Positions 1 to 5,729 of a stretch of 5,729 bases of DNA are shown piece after piece. The translations under genes and the position numbers were made by a program. The notes beneath the pieces were generated by a model. It worked only from the letters and a program-made list of their open reading frames with translations, was not told the origin of the DNA and did not search any database. Numbering within the stretch: the stretch's first letter is position 1; each line of letters opens with the position of its first letter. Source of the stretch: an uncultured Collinsella sp. (lineage in GTDB: Bacteria; Actinomycetota; Coriobacteriia; Coriobacteriales; Coriobacteriaceae); contig CABSMN010000088.1 in the NCBI GenBank assembly GCA_902478765.1, positions 1-5,729 on the forward strand, in the 5' to 3' direction.

Positions 1-46
1 AGATGCAGCGTAGTCTCGTGGGCTCGGAGATGTGTATAAGAGACAG
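1..46 (+). other. Untrimmed Illumina Nextera adapter (P7 tail, i7 index, read-2 adapter with Tn5 mosaic end)
   Basis: This is synthetic library sequence, not genome. Positions 28-46 read AGATGTGTATAAGAGACAG, the 19-bp hyperactive Tn5 mosaic end. Positions 13-27 read GTCTCGTGGGCTCGG, the Nextera read-2 adapter that precedes it. Positions 1-4 (AGAT) match the end of the P7 primer. Positions 5-12 (GCAGCGTA) then sit where the i7 index belongs; from memory this is the reverse complement of index N721 (TACGCTGC). The order P7 tail, index, adapter, mosaic end is exactly that of a Nextera library molecule, so the contig end was assembled from reads running into adapter. Genomic sequence begins at 47. 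Confidence 0.98.
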
Positions 47-188
47 CTTCCAGGTCGCACAGGCGCAGTACTTCGAGCTCATCGACCGTCATCTCGATGG
101 CGTCTCCGCTGGCAAGGCCGTCGGGGGTAAAGCCGCGATATTCGGGGATGATCCCAACACGGCGTAATTTTTCGCGTCTTCCTGCCAT
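47..188 (-). CDS. DUF134/UPF0251 family DNA-binding protein, N-terminal fragment
   Basis: The minus-strand frame starts at ATG 188-186 and runs 47 codons until the adapter interrupts it. It has no stop in the window and is missing its C-terminal part because of the contig end, not because of mutation. The peptide starts MAGRREKLRR, continues with PEYRGFTPDG at about residues 15-24, and ends with MTVDELEVLRLCDLE at residues 33-47. The pattern of basic N-terminus, a P-x-x-x-x-F-x-P segment and then hTVDEhEhhRLhDLE is the hallmark of DUF134. In that family a sigma-70 region-4-like helix-turn-helix follows directly, and would lie beyond the cut. Members are presumed DNA-binding regulators, often near NifX-type or Mrp-type genes; that context cannot be seen here. 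A GGAG ribosome site (complement of 194-197) lies 5 nt before the ATG. The perfect palindrome at 202-215 lies just upstream and may be its own operator. Confidence 0.82.
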
Positions 189-201
189 ACTCTCTCCAAA
201 T

Positions 202-215
202 CTGACATATGTCAG
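202..215. promoter_or_regulatory. Perfect 14-bp palindrome CTGACATATGTCAG, candidate operator
   Basis: CTGACATATGTCAG equals its own reverse complement. It lies 13 bp upstream of the DUF134 start codon and would cover the transcription start of the candidate minus-strand promoter (-35 at 242-247, -10 at 220-225), a position suited to repression. Two 5-bp half-sites, CTGAC and GTCAG, flank a 4-bp centre, which is the geometry of CRP/FNR-superfamily sites. Autoregulation by the adjacent DUF134 protein is the other obvious option. The binding protein is not known from the sequence. Confidence 0.6.
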
Positions 216-219
216 TAAT

Positions 220-247
220 AGGATAGCGTGTATGCGGTTCCGCGCAA
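220..247 (-). promoter_or_regulatory. Candidate sigma-70 promoter for the DUF134 gene
   Basis: On the minus strand, TTGCGC (complement of 242-247) and TATCCT (complement of 220-225) are separated by 16 bp. Each box matches the consensus only partly. Transcription would start near 212, inside the 202-215 palindrome, leaving a leader of roughly 25 nt with the GGAG ribosome site. This fit is the main support; no experimental or comparative evidence is available. Confidence 0.35.
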
Positions 248-253
248 GCTTTT

Positions 254-267
254 TTAGCATATGTCAG
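254..267. promoter_or_regulatory. Degenerate second copy of the palindrome (TTAGCATATGTCAG)
   Basis: The right ten bases, CATATGTCAG, are identical to the right ten of the element at 202-215, while the left half-site is degenerate (TTAGC for CTGAC). The centres of the two elements are exactly 52 bp apart, about five helical turns, so proteins bound to both would lie on the same face of the DNA. It sits just upstream of the candidate -35 of the DUF134 gene. Confidence 0.45.
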
Positions 268-334
268 AAATTCAAAGTTGTTACGTCTGCGATTGTGGGG
301 GTGCTGGCTGCCGCGCATTGCGTGTGCCGACCCA

Positions 335-352
335 AGTGTCCAATCCGACACT
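335..352. repeat. Inverted repeat AGTGTC-N6-GACACT upstream of the thyA -10 box
   Basis: AGTGTC (335-340) and GACACT (347-352) are perfect reverse complements separated by CAATCC. The repeat covers the place where the -35 element belonging to TACAAT (365-370) would lie. That makes it a candidate operator or activator site for thyA-folA. It has no T-tract and transcription would begin downstream of it, so it is not a terminator of these genes. Confidence 0.4.
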
Positions 353-364
353 GCGCGCCTGGGA

Positions 365-370
365 TACAAT
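365..370 (+). promoter_or_regulatory. Candidate -10 element (TACAAT) of the thyA-folA promoter
   Basis: TACAAT matches the sigma-70 -10 consensus in five of six positions and lies 34 bp before the thyA ATG, which would give a leader of about 28 nt. No good -35 exists at the right distance: AATCCG at 342-347 is the sequence 17 bp away. The promoter is either weak, activator-dependent or wrongly assigned. Confidence 0.4.
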
Positions 371-404
371 GAATCTCGCTTATAGGCGACTGACAGGAGG
401 GTCA

Positions 405-1253
405 ATGAGCAAAGCTGATCAACAGTTTGTAACCATGTGCCGCGATATTCTGGACCATGGCACCACCACCGAGGGCCAAAAGGTCCGTCCGGTGTGGGAG
501 GACGGCACCCCTGCCTATACCATTAAAAACTTTGGTGTCACGGCACGCTACGACCTGCGCGAGGAGTTTCCGGCGCTTACCCTGCGTCGTACGGCCCTCA
601 AATCTGCCATGGATGAGATCCTATGGATCTATCAAAAGAAGTCCAATAACGTGCATGACCTCAACAGCCATATTTGGGATGAGTGGGCCGACGAGACCGG
701 TTCCATCGGCAAGGCCTACGGGTATCAGATTGGGCAGAAGAGCCATTATGCCGAGGGCGATTTCGACCAGATGGACCGTGTGCTGTACGACCTTAAGAAC
801 ACGCCGTACAGCCGCCGCATTATGACGAATACCTATGTGTTTAGCGACCTGTCCGAGATGCACCTGTATCCGTGCGCCTACAGCGTGACGTATAACGTGA
901 CGCAGCGCCCGCAGGATGACAAACCGATGCTCAACATGATTCTCAACCAGCGCAGCCAGGACATTTTGGCCGCGAACAACTGGAATGTGTGCCAGTACGC
1001 CATCTTGCTGATGATGGTCGCGCAATCGGTCGATATGATCCCCGGTGAGCTGCTGCATGTGATTGCCGATGCCCACATTTACGACCGTCATGTCAATATC
1101 GTCCGTGAGCTTATCGAGCGCCCGCAGTTTGCGGCGCCTAAGGTAACGCTGAACCCCGACGTGCACGATTTCTATGCGTTTACGACCGACGACCTGATCG
1201 TGGAGGGCTACGAGCACGGCCCGCAGGTCAAGAACATTCCCATCGCGGTGTAG
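405..1253 (+). CDS. thyA: Thymidylate synthase
   Basis: This 282-residue cytosolic enzyme methylates dUMP to dTMP using 5,10-methylenetetrahydrofolate and releases dihydrofolate. The start at 405 follows AGGAGG (395-400) by 4 nt; the frame is open upstream, but ThyA homology begins here. Hand alignment to E. coli ThyA places the key residues as Glu71 (E58), Trp91 in HIWDEW (W80), Tyr105 (Y94), the Arg137-Arg138 pair that reaches into the partner subunit, catalytic Cys157 (C146), Arg183-Ser184-Gln185-Asp186 for phosphate binding, Asn194 (N177, uracil recognition) and DAHIY at 222-226 holding the His and Tyr of the sugar site. Length is normal for the family. Oddities are Ala158 where E. coli has His147, and about six extra residues after the catalytic strand (near 167-174). 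It is coupled to folA, which recycles its dihydrofolate product. Confidence 0.97.
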   Translation: MSKADQQFVTMCRDILDHGTTTEGQKVRPVWEDGTPAYTIKNFGVTARYDLREEFPALTLRRTALKSAMDEILWIYQKKSNNVHDLNSHIWDEWADETGSIGKAYGYQIGQKSHYAEGDFDQMDRVLYDLKNTPYSRRIMTNTYVFSDLSEMHLYPCAYSVTYNVTQRPQDDKPMLNMILNQRSQDILAANNWNVCQYAILLMMVAQSVDMIPGELLHVIADAHIYDRHVNIVRELIERPQFAAPKVTLNPDVHDFYAFTTDDLIVEGYEHGPQVKNIPIAV

Positions 1254-1257
1254 GTGA
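1251..1257 (+). promoter_or_regulatory. folA ribosome-binding site overlapping the thyA stop
   Basis: TAGGTGA contains AGGTGA, complementary to the 3' end of 16S rRNA, and lies 5 nt before ATG 1263. Its first three bases are the thyA stop codon. This decides the folA start in favour of ATG 1263 over GTG 1254, which has no ribosome site, and it makes translational coupling of the two genes likely. Confidence 0.65.
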
Positions 1258-1262
1258 CGCGC

Positions 1263-1781
1263 ATGACGTGTAAGCTTTCTGCCATTGTCGCCGTGTGCGA
1301 TGACTGGGGTATTGGGTGCGAGGGCGACATGGTCGTGTCCAACCGTGCCGACATGCGTCATTTTGCGGCATGCACCAAGGGTTGCCCGGTCATTATGGGG
1401 CGCAAGACGCTGTTGAGTTTTCCCGGCGGGCGTCCTCTCAAGAATCGCCGTAATATCGTGCTCACCCGCGACGAGAGCTTTGCTGCCGAGGGCGTCGACG
1501 TGGTGCATGGCGTTGACGAAGCGCTCGTCGCTGTAGCCGATGAACCCGTTGCGTGGGTGATCGGCGGCGGCGAGGTGTATCGACAGTTCTTGCCGTATTG
1601 CGTCGAGGCCGAGGTTACGCATAACCATTGCGTGCATGACGTGGATACGTACTTTCCCGATCTGGATGCCGATCCCGCGTGGGAGATTGCGAGGCGTGGC
1701 GGTGTTGCCACGATTGCCGCGGGCGAGGGTGACGAGGGTCTCGATTATGAGTTCGTGACGTATCGTCGCGTTGAGGCGTAA
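1263..1781 (+). CDS. folA: Dihydrofolate reductase
   Basis: This 172-residue enzyme uses NADPH to reduce dihydrofolate to tetrahydrofolate, regenerating the cofactor oxidised by ThyA. The fold is clear: LSAIVAV at 5-11, WGIG at 15-18, the acidic active-site residue Asp30, VIMGRKT at 43-49 for NADPH binding, GRPL then NRRNIVLTR at 61-69, IGGGEVY at 100-106, and the C-terminal TYFPD at 129-133. By ungapped hand alignment Asp30 equals E. coli Asp27 and Phe34 equals Phe31. The segment between Met20 and Asp27, normally carrying Pro21-Trp22, reads Val24-Val25 here. The loss of this Trp, which helps order the active-site water and the M20 loop, is the gene's main oddity; the rest of the protein looks intact. 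The alternative GTG start at 1254 would add three residues. A weak terminator follows at 1826. Confidence 0.93.
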   Translation: MTCKLSAIVAVCDDWGIGCEGDMVVSNRADMRHFAACTKGCPVIMGRKTLLSFPGGRPLKNRRNIVLTRDESFAAEGVDVVHGVDEALVAVADEPVAWVIGGGEVYRQFLPYCVEAEVTHNHCVHDVDTYFPDLDADPAWEIARRGGVATIAAGEGDEGLDYEFVTYRRVEA

Positions 1782-1825
1782 ATCGTCTGGCGTGAACGGT
1801 ATCATCGGGTTATTTGAATGCATGG

Positions 1826-1850
1826 GGCGGCGCTTAGCGTCGCCTCGTTT
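1826..1850 (+). terminator. Weak Rho-independent terminator after thyA-folA
   Basis: GGCGGCGC (1826-1833) pairs with GCGTCGCC (1837-1844), giving an 8-bp stem with one G-T wobble and a 3-nt TTA loop. The tail TCGTTT is poor in T, so termination may be incomplete and some read-through into the methyltransferase gene is possible. The 109-bp gap around it (1782-1890) contains no convincing gene. An isolated TATAGA at 1853-1858 could be a -10 for the next gene but has no matching -35. Confidence 0.4.
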
Positions 1851-1890
1851 GGTATAGATCTGCTGTAAAGAAAGGTGCGGGCAGGCTGCT

Positions 1891-2805
1891 ATGACTGATG
1901 CCGTTGAGGTGCTGCGAATCGATTCGCTCGAGGACGAGCGGCTCGATGCCTACGTGCGACTGACCGAGCGTGAGCTTCGCTGCGTGCTGGAGCCGCAGAA
2001 GGGCATTTTTATCGCCGAGAGTGCCAAGGTCATCGAGCGTGCAGTGCGCGCCGGATACGAGCCGGTGAGCTTTCTTTTGGGCGAACGCTGGCTCGACCAG
2101 ATGATGCCGCTGTTTGAGCGCCTGGCGGTACGCGAAGGTGCGGGCCCGGTTCCCGTGTTCGTGGCCTCGATGGAGCTTATGGAGCAGCTGACGGGCTTTA
2201 GCGTGACGCGCGGTGCGCTCGCGGCGTTCCGTCGCCCGCGTCAGATTCCGGTAGCCGAGTTCTTGGGCGGCGTCGTCGAGGCGGCGGGGGATCGTCCGGT
2301 GCGCGTGTGCGTGCTCGAGGGCATTGTCGACCATACCAATGTCGGCGCGATTTTCCGCTCGGCGGCCGCATTGAACGTTGACGGTATTTTGGTCAGCCCT
2401 ACGTGTTGCGACCCTCTGTATCGTCGCTCTGCCCGCGTGAGCATGGGCACGGTTTTTCAGGTGCCGTGGACTCGAATTGGCAGCGAGGCGCGCGTATGGC
2501 CGCACGACGGCCTGGCGGCGCTGCACCATGCCGGGTTCTCATGTGCCGCCATGGCGTTGACGGACGACTCTGTTTCGCTTGATGATCCTGTGCTGCAGAA
2601 GATTGATCGCTTGGCGATTTTTATGGGCACCGAGGGTGCCGGCTTGGGCGCCAAGACCATTGCCGGCTGTGACCACGCGGTGCGCATTCCGATGGCGCAC
2701 GGGGTCGATTCACTCAACGTTGCCGCGGCGAGTGCCGTCGCTTTTTGGCAGCTGTGCCCGCACGTGAGCAATGAGTATCACTACCAGCCGGGTTTGTATC
2801 ACTAG
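1891..2805 (+). CDS. TrmH/SpoU-family RNA 2'-O-methyltransferase
   Basis: This 304-residue SPOUT-class enzyme should transfer a methyl group from S-adenosylmethionine to a ribose 2'-OH of rRNA or tRNA. Residues from about 25 to 120 form the substrate-binding, L30e-like domain (LTERELRCVLEPQKGIFIAE). The catalytic knot domain follows with all three motifs: motif 1 at 143-158, with Asn150 and catalytic Arg156 in NVGAIFR; motif 2 at 245-253, MGTEGAGLG; motif 3 at 267-280, with SLNVAAA at 274-280. A linker of about 40 residues separates motif 1 from motif 2, including VSMGTVFQVPW at 183-193. The substrate cannot be told from sequence: RlmB, TrmH and paralogs of unknown target share these motifs, so no symbol is given. 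The ATG at 1891 has only a distant AAAGGTG (1871-1877, 13 nt away). It is probably a separate transcription unit after the folA terminator. Confidence 0.9.
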   Translation: MTDAVEVLRIDSLEDERLDAYVRLTERELRCVLEPQKGIFIAESAKVIERAVRAGYEPVSFLLGERWLDQMMPLFERLAVREGAGPVPVFVASMELMEQLTGFSVTRGALAAFRRPRQIPVAEFLGGVVEAAGDRPVRVCVLEGIVDHTNVGAIFRSAAALNVDGILVSPTCCDPLYRRSARVSMGTVFQVPWTRIGSEARVWPHDGLAALHHAGFSCAAMALTDDSVSLDDPVLQKIDRLAIFMGTEGAGLGAKTIAGCDHAVRIPMAHGVDSLNVAAASAVAFWQLCPHVSNEYHYQPGLYH

Positions 2806-2930
2806 GCAGTTATTCCGCACCGCGCTCTAATTCGGGGTGTTTCGGTCGCCGCCAGTCGGTGCTAAGCTGGTATTGGCTTTGGTCTTAAATTGCCGTTTTG
2901 TTGTTTGACGTACGCTGGCGGGGAGGGCGT
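2806..2930 (+). other. Intergenic region before the MATE gene
   Basis: These 125 bp hold no gene I can support. CACCGCG (from about 2818) can pair imperfectly with CGGGGTG (2833-2839), and TTTCGG follows; this is a poor terminator candidate. TTTCGG (2840-2845) and TAAGCT (2863-2868), 17 bp apart, are a weak promoter candidate for the transporter. GGAGG (2922-2926) is its ribosome site, 4 nt before the GTG start. Confidence 0.35.
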
Positions 2931-4280
2931 GTGGCTAAGAAATCTACGGCTATCGATGTAACGCAGGGTGTTATTTGGCAGCAGCTGCTTTCGCTGTGCG
3001 TTCCCATCTTTTTTAGTTCGTTTTTTCAGCAGGCCTACACGCTTATCGGTACCTATATCGTCGGTCAGTTTGGCGGCAAGCTCGCGTTGGGCGGCATCCA
3101 GGCCACGATGGTGCTCACCGAGCTCTGCATTGGCTTTTGCGTTGGCGTCGGCGCCGGCTGCGCGGTCATTACCGGTCAGTATTTTGGCCAGCACGATGAC
3201 GAGCGTCTGAGCCGATCGGTCCATACGGCCATGACGCTCGCGCTGGTGGGCGGTATTGTTTTCTCGATTCTTGGCATAGTGTTCGTTGAGCCCATGCTGG
3301 TGCTTATGAACACGCCGCATGAATTATTGGCCGAGGGCGTGGCCTATGCTCGTTGCTATTTTGCCGCCATGGTTGCGGCGCTGCTGCTCAATATGGGAAC
3401 GGCACTGCTACGCGCCGTGGGCGACACGCGCGGGCCTGCCGTGATCATTGCCTCTGGCTGCCTGGTTAACGTGGTGCTGGATATCATTTTTGTCGCTGTG
3501 TTGCATATGGAGGCGCTGGGCTGCGGCATCGCAGTGGCGCTGACCATTTGCTCCAATGCAACGATGATCGTGTTGCGCATGATGCGCGCTCCGGGTGCGT
3601 GGCGGCTTTCACTGTCCAAACTCTGCATTGATCGTGGCATTTGTAAGAGTATGATCTCGTGTGGTCTGCCGCTTGGCTTTCAGTCTGCTGCATATTCGAT
3701 TTCCAACGTTTTGATTCAGGTGTCGGTCAACTCGTTTGGCGCCGATGTCACGACTGCTTGGGGTCTATCTGGGCGCCTGGATGGCATTATCTGGATGGTG
3801 ACCGAGGCGCTCGGCGTATCGATCACTACGTTCTCGGCGCAGAACTTTGGCGCGCGCAATTACGAGCGCATGCGCAAGGGCTACCATACGTCGCTCGTGC
3901 TGTCGTTTATGCTCATTGGTGGCCTGTCTGCCGTGCTGCTGGTGTTCTCGGGTCCGCTGTCGCGTTTGTTTGTCGACGATGCTTCGATTTCGGCGTACAC
4001 CACGACGATTCTTCATTTCATCGCGCCGTTCTATGCGATTTTCTCGATTATCGAGAACGCGTCGGGCTCCATTCGCGGCGCCGGCGTGAGTCTGCAGCCT
4101 ATGATGCTCACCATCTTTGGCACCGTCGTACTCAGAGTGATCTGGGTGTTTGCGATCATGCCCTTCGATCCGTCGCTCGAGCATCTACTGCTGGTCTACC
4201 CCGTAACCTGGCTCATCACCGCAACCATGTTCACCATCTACCACCACAGCGGCAACTGGCTAGGCCGCGCCACCGCCTAG
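2931..4280 (+). CDS. MATE-family multidrug/toxin efflux transporter
   Basis: This 449-residue inner-membrane protein belongs to the MATE group, which exports cationic drugs or metabolites using a sodium or proton gradient. I chose GTG 2931 because GGAGG (2922-2926) precedes it and because MAKKSTAIDVTQG is the usual start of this subfamily; the frame also offers TTG at 2898. About twelve hydrophobic segments can be drawn, roughly at 18-38, 55-80, 98-120, 138-160, 168-190, 195-217, 242-264, 280-302, 322-342, 356-376, 390-410 and 418-437, with a loop joining the two six-helix halves near 218-240. Family signatures include FFQQAY at 31-36, LRAVGDTRGP at 160-169, NVVLD at 180-184, AQNFGARN at 303-310 and IRGAG at 381-385. 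The length is typical and the gene looks intact. The substrate cannot be predicted. It converges on cobO with 22 bp between. Confidence 0.92.
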   Translation: MAKKSTAIDVTQGVIWQQLLSLCVPIFFSSFFQQAYTLIGTYIVGQFGGKLALGGIQATMVLTELCIGFCVGVGAGCAVITGQYFGQHDDERLSRSVHTAMTLALVGGIVFSILGIVFVEPMLVLMNTPHELLAEGVAYARCYFAAMVAALLLNMGTALLRAVGDTRGPAVIIASGCLVNVVLDIIFVAVLHMEALGCGIAVALTICSNATMIVLRMMRAPGAWRLSLSKLCIDRGICKSMISCGLPLGFQSAAYSISNVLIQVSVNSFGADVTTAWGLSGRLDGIIWMVTEALGVSITTFSAQNFGARNYERMRKGYHTSLVLSFMLIGGLSAVLLVFSGPLSRLFVDDASISAYTTTILHFIAPFYAIFSIIENASGSIRGAGVSLQPMMLTIFGTVVLRVIWVFAIMPFDPSLEHLLLVYPVTWLITATMFTIYHHSGNWLGRATA

Positions 4281-4282
4281 CC

Positions 4283-4300
4283 ATTCGGGACGTCCCCAAT
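4283..4300. repeat. Short palindrome GGGACGTCCC in the convergent gap
   Basis: GGGACGTCCC (4287-4296) is a perfect 10-bp palindrome, flanked by ATT and AAT, which also pair across a single C-C mismatch. It fills most of the 22-bp gap between the transporter stop and the cobO stop. It could form a small bidirectional hairpin, but it lacks the T-tracts of a standard terminator on either strand and has almost no loop. A copy of a dispersed intergenic palindrome is the alternative. Confidence 0.4.
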
Positions 4301-4302
4301 GA

Positions 4303-4788
4303 TTAGTATTCGATGCCTTGTCGGGCTAGGAGGCCTTCGTCGAAGTAGTGTTTGACGGGGCGCATTTCGGTGACTAGGTCGGCAAGGTCGGCGAGGGGCA
4401 ACAAGCCGCGGCCGGTGAGCACGAGCTCCGTGGTGGTTGGTTTCATAGCGATCAACGCTTCGACATCCTCGCGCGTCACGATGCCGCGGCGCATTGCCTC
4501 GCCGAGTTCGTCCAAAATCAGAATGTCGACCTGTGAGATCTGCTCGCGTGCGAGCTCCATGATCTGTGCGGCGCAAGCCTCGGGCGTGTCGCGGTCGGCC
4601 TGTACAATTCGTAGCCCTAGGCGTGGTGCCACATCATGCTCGGCGCAGTGCAGCTTCTTGGCAAACTGCAGCATGAGTACGTCGAGTCCATAACCTGTGG
4701 CGCGCATCGCCAATCCCAGCGCAGCCGTGGTTTTGCCCTTGCCGTCGCCCGTATAGATCTGAACCTTGCCGACTTCGAGTGATGCCAT
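4303..4788 (-). CDS. cobO: Corrinoid (cob(I)alamin) adenosyltransferase, CobO/BtuR type, short form
   Basis: This 161-residue cytosolic enzyme attaches the adenosyl group of ATP to the cobalt of corrinoids, the step that gives adenosylcobalamin for synthesis or salvage. It shows the CobA-type P-loop GDGKGKTT at 14-21, a Walker-B-like segment from Asp88 to Asp93-Glu94 (DILILDEL), TGRG at 125-128 and the family C-terminus MRPVKHYFDEG at 142-152, ending in GIEY. ATG 4788-4786 follows AAAGGA (complement of 4794-4799) by 5 nt. The protein is shorter than the roughly 196 residues of E. coli BtuR, partly at the N-terminus and partly through about 12 residues missing between the P-loop and Walker B. 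The lost part corresponds to the GFTW stretch whose Phe and Trp help form four-coordinate cobalamin in Salmonella CobA. It has no cobalamin pathway genes beside it here, so salvage or remodelling is as likely as synthesis. Confidence 0.9.
   Translation of the reverse strand: MASLEVGKVQIYTGDGKGKTTAALGLAMRATGYGLDVLMLQFAKKLHCAEHDVAPRLGLRIVQADRDTPEACAAQIMELAREQISQVDILILDELGEAMRRGIVTREDVEALIAMKPTTTELVLTGRGLLPLADLADLVTEMRPVKHYFDEGLLARQGIEY

Positions 4789-5729
<941 letters not shown>

Larger units (their letters stand above)
189..404. promoter_or_regulatory. Divergent intergenic region between the DUF134 gene and thyA
   Basis: These 216 bp hold the control signals for the minus-strand DUF134 gene and the plus-strand thyA-folA pair. 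From left to right I see the DUF134 ribosome site, a perfect palindrome (202-215), a candidate minus-strand promoter, a degenerate second palindrome copy (254-267), an inverted repeat (335-352), a TACAAT -10 candidate (365-370) and the thyA ribosome site (395-400). The thyA frame stays open upstream to 261, but the predicted 48-residue extension is unlike any ThyA and crosses the operator-like elements, so I treat the region as non-coding. Confidence 0.7.

Noticed and set aside
28..46. Tn5 mosaic end as a sign of a native transposon
   Set aside because: It is directly preceded by the Nextera adapter, an index and P7 sequence, so it comes from library preparation.
261..404. A 48-codon N-terminal extension of ThyA from ATG 261
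   Set aside because: ATG 405 has a strong AGGAGG site, the extension has no ThyA-like sequence, and it crosses palindromes and the likely promoter.
621..1823. A 400-codon open frame on the minus strand opposite thyA-folA
   Set aside because: It is the antisense shadow of two well-supported enzymes in GC-rich DNA. Its sequence is low in recognisable motifs and rich in His/Arg, as such shadows are.
3659..4306. A 215-codon plus-strand frame overlapping the MATE gene
   Set aside because: It is an out-of-frame reading of the transporter, whose membrane segments and family motifs continue without break.

Overview
The window is an ordinary stretch of bacterial chromosome at the end of a draft contig. 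By eye it is fairly GC-rich. Gene content and protein style (a short MAKKSTAIDVTQG-type MATE start, a DHFR lacking the Pro-Trp of the M20 loop, a DUF134 protein) suggest a gut member of the Coriobacteriia, perhaps Collinsella or a relative. This is an impression from family resemblance and was not tested by search.

Layout: positions 1-46 are not biological. They are the tail of an Illumina P7 primer, an 8-base index and the Nextera read-2 adapter ending in the Tn5 mosaic end. Native DNA starts at 47 with the N-terminal 47 residues of a minus-strand DUF134/UPF0251 DNA-binding protein, cut off by the adapter. A 216-bp divergent regulatory region (189-404) follows, with a perfect 14-bp palindrome, a second degenerate copy exactly 52 bp away, and a separate 6-6-6 inverted repeat next to the thyA -10 box. 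Then come thyA-folA (405-1781), a translationally coupled pair: ThyA makes dTMP and releases dihydrofolate, and FolA reduces that dihydrofolate to tetrahydrofolate. After a weak terminator come a TrmH/SpoU-type RNA 2'-O-methyltransferase (1891-2805) and a MATE-family transporter (2931-4280).

The transporter converges, across a 22-bp gap, on a minus-strand corrinoid adenosyltransferase gene (4303-4788). That gene is in turn divergent from ftsH, of which the window holds only the first 283 codons (4881-5729): two membrane segments, the Gly-rich linker, Walker A, and an end exactly at Walker B.

I see no tRNA, rRNA, CRISPR array, native mobile element or new defence-type system. The points most worth checking are the adapter contamination, the paired palindromes between DUF134 and thyA, and three enzymes with non-canonical active-site segments: ThyA (Cys-Ala in place of Cys-His), FolA (no Pro-Trp) and CobO (no Gly-Phe-Thr-Trp segment).
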